This document shows positions 59,381 to 64,000 of a DNA stretch of 64,000 nucleotides, piece by piece. This DNA is from Lampropedia hyalina DSM 16112 (GTDB lineage: Bacteria; Pseudomonadota; Gammaproteobacteria; Burkholderiales; Burkholderiaceae_C), in assembly GCF_900129055.1 (NCBI RefSeq), contig NZ_FQUZ01000011.1:1-64000 (forward strand). The letters run 5' to 3'. Under the pieces are notes generated by a model that saw nothing but the letters and a program-made list of their open reading frames with translations, was not told where the DNA came from and made no database searches. Both the position numbers and the translations under genes were made by a program. Position 1 is the stretch's first letter, and every line of letters begins with the position of its first letter.

Positions 59381-61063
59381 TCAGTGCGCTGCGGCACTGG
59401 CTGCGCCCACACCCGTCTGGGCGCGCACATACTGGTCGTCGAATGCTGCGCGCTCGGCCTGGGCTTCCTTGCTGTTGTCCAGCTTGGAGAACACCACGAT
59501 GGCCAGGAATGCCAGCGGCATCGAGAACAGGGCAGGCTGGGTGTAGGGGAAGAGGGGCGAGGCATTGCCCAGCACGTCCACCCAGACGGACTTGGAGAAG
59601 AACACGAACAGCACGGAGCTGAACAGGCCCACATAGCCGCCCGCCAGCGCGCCGCGTGTGGTCAGGCCCTTCCAGTACATGGACATCAGCAGCACCGGGA
59701 AGTTGGCGCAGGCAGCCACGCCGAAGGCCAGTGCGACCATGAAGGCCACGTTCATCTTCTCGAAGGCCATGCCCAGCAGCACGGCCACGATGCCCAGGCC
59801 GATGGTGGCGATCTTGGAGACCTTGATTTCCTTCTCTTCGGAAGCCTTGCCCTTCATGATGACGCGGGCGTACAGGTCGTGGGAGATGGCTGATGCGCCT
59901 GCCAGTGCCAGACCGGCAACCACCGCGAGGATGGTGGCGAAGGCCACGGCAGAGAGGAAGCCCAGCAGCAGGTTGCCGCCCACGGCATGGGCCAAGTGCA
60001 TGGCTACCATGTTGCCGCCACCGATCAGCTTGCCGGTGATGTCGCCGCCTTCAAAGTAAGCCGGGTTTGTGCCCACCAGAATGATGGAGCAGAAGCCCAT
60101 GATGGCGATCACGTTGAAGAAGTAGGCAATGATGCTGGATGCGTAGAACACCGACTTGCGCGCTTCCTTGGCGTTGGTCACGGTGAAGAAGCGCATCAGG
60201 ATGTGGGGCAGACCGGCAATACCGAACATCAGGCCCAGGCCCATCGAGATGGCGGTCACCGGATCGGCCAGCAGGCTGCCCGGAGCCAGCAACTGGCTGC
60301 CGAGCTTGTGCAGTTCCATGGCGCGGTTGGTCACTTCCTGGAAGCTGAAGCCGAATTCCTTGAACGACAGCACCATCACGGCCGTGCCGCCAATCAGCAG
60401 CATGCAGGCCTTGATGATCTGCACCCAGGTGGTGGCTACCATGCCGCCGAAGGTCACATAGACCATCATCAGCACACCCACTACCACCAGCGCGATGTTG
60501 TATTCCAGCCCGAACAGCAGCTTGATGAGCTGGCCTGCGCCGACCATCTGGGCTACCAGATAGAAGCACACCACCACCAGCGAGCTGATGGCCGCCATCG
60601 TGCGCACCTTGCCCTGGTTGAGGCGGTAGGCGGTGATGTCGGCAAACGTGAACTTGCCCAGGTTGCGCAGGCGTTCGGCCATCAGGAACAGGATGATGGG
60701 CCAGCCCACGAAGAAGGCCACCAGATAGATGTAGGCATCCACCCCTTGGGCATACAGCATGGCGGTCATGCCCAGCAGCGTGGCGGCAGACATGAAGTCA
60801 CCCGCAATGGCCAGGCCGTTCTGGCCGCCGGTGATGCCGCCGCCGGCGGTGTAGAAGTCCGAGGCCGACTTGGTGCGGCTGGCGGCCCAGTAGGTGATGG
60901 CCAGCGTCATCAGCACGAACACAAAGAACATGCCGATGGCATGCAGGTTCAGCGGCTGTTTTTCCACGCTGCCCAGGTCGGGCTTTTGTGCGAGGGCCAG
61001 GGCTGGCAGCAGCAGCGCGTGCAGTGCCAGCAGAGGGCGTGTGAAGGCGTTGGTGCGGATCAT
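59381..61063 (-). CDS. actP: Cation/acetate symporter ActP
   Basis: A 560-residue sodium:solute symporter family protein that takes up acetate and other short carboxylates. A signal-like N-terminus ([16 protein letters not shown]) is followed by ~13 transmembrane segments; the family motif [17 protein letters not shown] is present. It overlaps yjcH by 4 bases (ATGA), the classic arrangement. Its promoter region carries the same motif as that of phaZ. Confidence 0.94.
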   Translation of the reverse strand: MIRTNAFTRPLLALHALLLPALALAQKPDLGSVEKQPLNLHAIGMFFVFVLMTLAITYWAASRTKSASDFYTAGGGITGGQNGLAIAGDFMSAATLLGMTAMLYAQGVDAYIYLVAFFVGWPIILFLMAERLRNLGKFTFADITAYRLNQGKVRTMAAISSLVVVCFYLVAQMVGAGQLIKLLFGLEYNIALVVVGVLMMVYVTFGGMVATTWVQIIKACMLLIGGTAVMVLSFKEFGFSFQEVTNRAMELHKLGSQLLAPGSLLADPVTAISMGLGLMFGIAGLPHILMRFFTVTNAKEARKSVFYASSIIAYFFNVIAIMGFCSIILVGTNPAYFEGGDITGKLIGGGNMVAMHLAHAVGGNLLLGFLSAVAFATILAVVAGLALAGASAISHDLYARVIMKGKASEEKEIKVSKIATIGLGIVAVLLGMAFEKMNVAFMVALAFGVAACANFPVLLMSMYWKGLTTRGALAGGYVGLFSSVLFVFFSKSVWVDVLGNASPLFPYTQPALFSMPLAFLAIVVFSKLDNSKEAQAERAAFDDQYVRAQTGVGAASAAAH

Positions 61064-61380
61064 TGGGCGTTCCTTTGTGCGTCTTGGACGATTTGCTCGT
61101 TGATGCTATCGAATTCGCCGTTGGCGCGGCGCACATACACCCAGGTCAGGAAACAGAACAGCACGAACTGGATGAAGCCCAGTGCAATGCCCACGGTGAT
61201 GTTGTTGCCCTCCACGATGCGCATGGCAATGAAGCCGGGTGCAAAAGCCACCAGCAGGACAAAGCCGAAGAAAACGGCCATGACGGTCAGGGTCAGACTT
61301 GTGGCAAAACGCCCACGCCGCTGGATCAGCTCCGTGTATCGGGGGTCGCGCTTGATGCGCTCATAAACTGGGTTGGACAT
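61060..61380 (-). CDS. yjcH: DUF485 membrane protein YjcH
   Basis: A 106-residue inner-membrane protein with two hydrophobic helices ([20 protein letters not shown] and [20 protein letters not shown]). DUF485 proteins are the usual partner of ActP in acetate uptake; their exact role is not known. The start ([20 protein letters not shown]) is typical. It heads the yjcH-actP operon. Confidence 0.9.
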   Translation of the reverse strand: MSNPVYERIKRDPRYTELIQRRGRFATSLTLTVMAVFFGFVLLVAFAPGFIAMRIVEGNNITVGIALGFIQFVLFCFLTWVYVRRANGEFDSINEQIVQDAQRNAQ

Positions 61381-61438
61381 GCTTCTCCCTTTTTGGACAA
61401 CAAAGTGGAATTGTTTTTGCGTCTGCGCTGTTGCTGAA

Positions 61439-61453
61439 TTGTTGCAGTGCAGC
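61439..61453 (-). promoter_or_regulatory. PhaR-like motif before yjcH-actP
   Basis: TTGTTGCAGTGCAGC, an exact copy of 15 of the 17 bases found before phaZ, lies ~60 bp upstream of the yjcH ATG. The same orientation relative to the downstream gene is kept. It suggests joint control of PHB breakdown and acetate uptake. Confidence 0.45.
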
Positions 61454-61565
61454 GCAGTGGGCGAATGTAAGTGAGCCTCCTTAAATCAGAATCGGTGTTA
61501 CTACCTAGAAAAACCCAATGTTTCATGGTTTTTGCCGATTTTTTGAGGAGCCGATGAGGGTATGG

Positions 61566-61587
61566 TTGTCATGTAGCTGTCATAAAA
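61566..61587 (+). promoter_or_regulatory. Pho box before pstS
   Basis: TTGTCAT-GTAG-CTGTCAT-AAAA has the two 7-bp repeats of the PhoB consensus with 4-bp spacing. A further CTGTCAT occurs at 61605-61611. Together they indicate PhoB-dependent induction of pstS under phosphate limitation. Confidence 0.8.
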
Positions 61588-61639
61588 GGTTTTTACATTC
61601 CAGCCTGTCATTCACCGATCAACTTTCAAGAGGACTACG

Positions 61640-62680
61640 ATGACGAAATTTGCTTTCCGCGCGATTGCCGCTTCCGCCATGGCTCTGGGTCTGGCAGCAG
61701 GTGTGTCTGCCCAGGATGTCAATGGTGCCGGTGCCAGCTTCCCTGCACCCCTGTACGCCAAGTGGGCTGCTGATTACAGCAAAGAGGCAGGTGTCAAGAT
61801 CAACTACCAGTCGGTGGGTTCCGGTGCCGGTCTGCGCCAGATCGAGGCCAAGACGGTGGACTTCGGTGCTTCCGATGCCCCTCTGAAGGACGAAGCACTG
61901 GCTGAAAAGAAACTCGTGCAGTTCCCCACCGTGGTGGGCGGCATTGTGCCCGTGGTGAACATCAAGGGCATCCAGCCGGGCCAGTTGCGCCTGAGCGGTG
62001 AAGTGCTGGCCAACATCTATCTGGGCAAGATCACCAACTGGAACGACGATGCCATCAAGGCCCTCAACCCCGAGCTGAACCTGCCAGCCGACCTGATCGC
62101 CGTGGTGCGCCGCGCCGATGGTTCCGGCACCACATTCGGCTTCACCAACTACCTCAGCCTGGTCAGTGCCGATTGGAAGAAGGATGTGGGCGAAGGCACC
62201 GCAGTCAAGTGGCCTACCGGTGCGGGAGGCAAGGGCAATGAAGGCGTGGCCGCATTCGTCAGCCGTCTGCCCAGCTCCATCGGCTATGTGGAATACGCTT
62301 ACGCCAAGCAGAACAAGATTTCCTACGCGCAACTGCAAAACCGCGAAGGCCAGTTCGTGCATCCGTCCGAAGCCTCCTTCAAGGCCGCGGCTGCCGGTGC
62401 CGACTGGCAAAACAGCTTCTACCAGATTCTGAACGACAAGCCCGGTGCAGAATCCTGGCCCATCACCACCGCCACCTACATTTTGGTGCACCAGGTGCAG
62501 GACAACCCCGACAAGGCCGCTGCCACCCTGAAGTTCTTCAACTGGGCCTACAGCAACGGTGACAAGACCGCCAGCGATCTGGACTATGTGTCCCTGCCCG
62601 ACAGCGTCAAGGAACTGGTGCGCGCCGAATGGAGCAAGGACATCAAGGACGCATCCGGCAACCCCATCAAGTGGCAATAA
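61640..62680 (+). CDS. pstS: Phosphate ABC transporter, periplasmic binding protein
   Basis: A 346-residue high-affinity phosphate-binding protein. The Sec signal (MTKFAFRAIAASAMALGLAA, cut after SAQ near residue 25) precedes DVNGAGASFPAPLYAKW. Phosphate-binding segments GASFPAPLY, GSGAGLRQI, DFGASDAPL and RADGSGTTFGFTNYL are intact. The ATG follows CAAGAGGAC. It is separated from pstC by 305 bp with a terminator. Confidence 0.96.
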   Translation: MTKFAFRAIAASAMALGLAAGVSAQDVNGAGASFPAPLYAKWAADYSKEAGVKINYQSVGSGAGLRQIEAKTVDFGASDAPLKDEALAEKKLVQFPTVVGGIVPVVNIKGIQPGQLRLSGEVLANIYLGKITNWNDDAIKALNPELNLPADLIAVVRRADGSGTTFGFTNYLSLVSADWKKDVGEGTAVKWPTGAGGKGNEGVAAFVSRLPSSIGYVEYAYAKQNKISYAQLQNREGQFVHPSEASFKAAAAGADWQNSFYQILNDKPGAESWPITTATYILVHQVQDNPDKAAATLKFFNWAYSNGDKTASDLDYVSLPDSVKELVRAEWSKDIKDASGNPIKWQ

Positions 62681-62813
62681 ATACCGCTTGAGGGCCGCAG
62701 TCACGCCAGCCGGAACCAAGGGCACCATGCCAATCGCAGTACCACCGTGTTTTCTGGGTATGTATTGCTAGCCTGCCATGCCCCCGGATGGTGCAGTGAC
62801 CGCATAATCCAGA

Positions 62814-62851
62814 AAATGCAGCATGAGGGATTCCACCATGCTGCATTTTTT
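62814..62851 (+). terminator. Terminator/attenuator between pstS and pstC
   Basis: AATGCAGCATG (62815-62825) pairs with CATGCTGCATT (62837-62847), followed by a run of Ts. An 11-bp perfect stem of this kind should stop most pstS transcripts, so pstCAB either depend on read-through or have their own promoter in 62852-62985. Confidence 0.85.
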
Positions 62852-62985
62852 GGTCAGGGCGTGTGCATGACGATACTGTGACAGCCAGACGCGCGCTGGC
62901 CGTTGTGGTGGGTGAGCGCGAATGCAATCGGCCCGGCCTGTTTCGATATTGGAAAGATGGTATTCAAGTGAACAAAGGAAAAGCT

Positions 62986-64000
62986 GTGTCTGATGCAATG
63001 ACTATGCAATTGCCTGCATCGGTGGCGAACGCGCCAGCGAAAGTGGGCGGTGGCGGTACCCCGCCGCCAGTCCGAAGAACCGGCAAATTGGGCGATCTGG
63101 TGTTTTCCGTACTCACACGTGGATCGGCCATTCTGACACTGGCATTGCTGCTGGGCATCATGCTGTCGCTGCTGGTGTCAGCCTGGCCTTCCATTCGGGA
63201 GTTCGGCCTGGGCTTCATCTTCTCGTCGGAATGGGACCCGGTGATGGACCAGTACGGCGGCCTGGCCATGATCTACGGCACGCTGGCCACCTCTGCCATC
63301 GCGCTGCTGATTGCAGTGCCCGTCAGTTTCGGCATCGCGCTGTTCCTGACCGAACTCTCGCCTGCCTGGCTCAAGCGTCCACTCGGTACCGCCATTGAAC
63401 TGCTGGCTGCCGTGCCTTCCATCGTGTATGGCATGTGGGGGCTGATGGTGTTCGGCCCCATTCTGGTGAAATACTTCCAGCAGCCCCTGCAAGCCATATT
63501 CGGCAACGTGCCGGTGCTCGGCGCGCTGGTTTCCGGTGTGCCCATGGGCATTGGTATCCTGCCCGCTGGCATCATCCTGGCGATCATGGTGATTCCTTAT
63601 ATCGCCTCCGTGATGCGCGACGTGTTTGAAGTCACTCCCGCACTGCTGAAGGAATCGGCCTATGGCCTGGGTTCCAGCACCTGGGAAGTGATGTGGAAAG
63701 TGGTTCTGCCCTACACCAAGGCCGGTGTGGTCGGCGGCATCATGCTGGGTCTGGGCCGCGCGCTCGGTGAAACCATGGCCGTCACCTTCGTCATCGGCAA
63801 CGTCAGCCAGCTCAATTCCGCCTCGCTGTTCGATGCTGCCAGCAGCATCACTTCCACGCTGGCCAACGAGTTTGCCGAAGCCGGTGAAGGCCTGCACCAG
63901 GCATCGCTGTTCTATCTCGGCCTGCTGCTGTTCTTCATCACCTTCGTGGTGCTCACCCTCTCCAAACTGATGCTGTTGCGCCTGCAAAAGGGCGAAGGAG
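62986..64000 (+). CDS. pstC: Phosphate ABC transporter permease PstC (5' part, runs off window)
   Basis: 338 codons are in the window with no stop. A ~35-residue hydrophilic N-terminal extension (with [11 protein letters not shown]) is followed by the first helix [19 protein letters not shown] and the PstC-type sequence [18 protein letters not shown]. Motifs include [14 protein letters not shown] and the ATPase-contact loop [16 protein letters not shown], then [18 protein letters not shown]. The GTG at 62986 is chosen for its AAAGGAAAAGCT site; a GTG at 62968 and an ATG at 62998 are alternatives. Confidence 0.9.
   Translation, partial: MSDAMTMQLPASVANAPAKVGGGGTPPPVRRTGKLGDLVFSVLTRGSAILTLALLLGIMLSLLVSAWPSIREFGLGFIFSSEWDPVMDQYGGLAMIYGTLATSAIALLIAVPVSFGIALFLTELSPAWLKRPLGTAIELLAAVPSIVYGMWGLMVFGPILVKYFQQPLQAIFGNVPVLGALVSGVPMGIGILPAGIILAIMVIPYIASVMRDVFEVTPALLKESAYGLGSSTWEVMWKVVLPYTKAGVVGGIMLGLGRALGETMAVTFVIGNVSQLNSASLFDAASSITSTLANEFAEAGEGLHQASLFYLGLLLFFITFVVLTLSKLMLLRLQKGEG

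Noticed and set aside
61619..62728. 369-codon open frame antisense to pstS
   Set aside because: Complement of a complete, typical pstS.

Overview
The window reads as a chromosomal segment of a GC-rich betaproteobacterium, most likely of the family Comamonadaceae. This rests on the gene content: an mhp-type aromatic cluster with an IclR regulator, an intracellular PHB depolymerase, DUF1840 and DUF2721 proteins, a truncated RnfB, and actP/yjcH. The species cannot be fixed from the sequence. The first ~4.8 kb looks different: it is visibly less GC-rich and carries an IS3-family end, gene debris, an arsenic operon and a tyrosine recombinase that abuts the 3' end of guaA. This is the end of a genomic island whose other boundary lies outside the window.

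Layout. 1-653: IS3 fragment, DprA-like and HTH remnants. 764-3310: arsR, acr3 and a fused arsC-arsH under an ArsR-type dyad. 3374-4573: integrase, followed by a repeat-rich att/regulatory stretch and the guaA terminator. 4880-8347: guaB, a small membrane protein and guaA (GMP branch of purine synthesis). 8705-9207: YefM/YoeB-type toxin-antitoxin. 9418-12204: polA. 12338-14744: polar amino acid ABC importer without an ATPase gene. 14800-23687: complete mhpABCDFET cluster for 3-(3-hydroxyphenyl)propionate, with a promoter, an MhpR-like operator and a convergent mhpR. 23816-26351: YchJ-like protein, htpX, alpha/beta hydrolase.

26367-36489 is a second, leftward aromatic operon. It holds 2-hydroxymuconic semialdehyde dehydrogenase, the hydratase/decarboxylase pair, tautomerase, acylating acetaldehyde dehydrogenase, aldolase, catechol 2,3-dioxygenase, an HpaB/PheA1-type flavin monooxygenase, a stand-alone FAD synthetase, a flavin reductase and an outer-membrane MetA-like protein. 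A divergent LysR regulator (36894-37877) with a clear T-N11-A box faces it. Together the two clusters convert phenolic compounds through extradiol cleavage to pyruvate and acetyl-CoA.

37892-40134: a two-gene operon (short-chain dehydrogenase plus NtaA-type FMN monooxygenase) preceded by a well-formed TPP riboswitch, an unusual pairing. 40300-44060: SbcCD/YhaNO-like nuclease pair. 44094-47169: cueR, copZ and copA copper module with a MerR-type 19-bp-spacer promoter. 47181-47341: a 161-bp inverted-repeat element. 47342-54028: DUF1840, then a sulfonate-type operon (LLM monooxygenase, class II aldolase-like protein, Tat-exported binding protein, permease, ATPase, membrane cytochrome c). 54388-59234: patatin, DUF2721, soluble RnfB-like ferredoxin, PHB depolymerase, free CZB protein. 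59381-61380: yjcH-actP acetate uptake; its promoter and that of phaZ share a 15-bp motif. 61566-64000: Pho box, pstS, and pstC running off the window.

No tRNA, rRNA or CRISPR array was seen.
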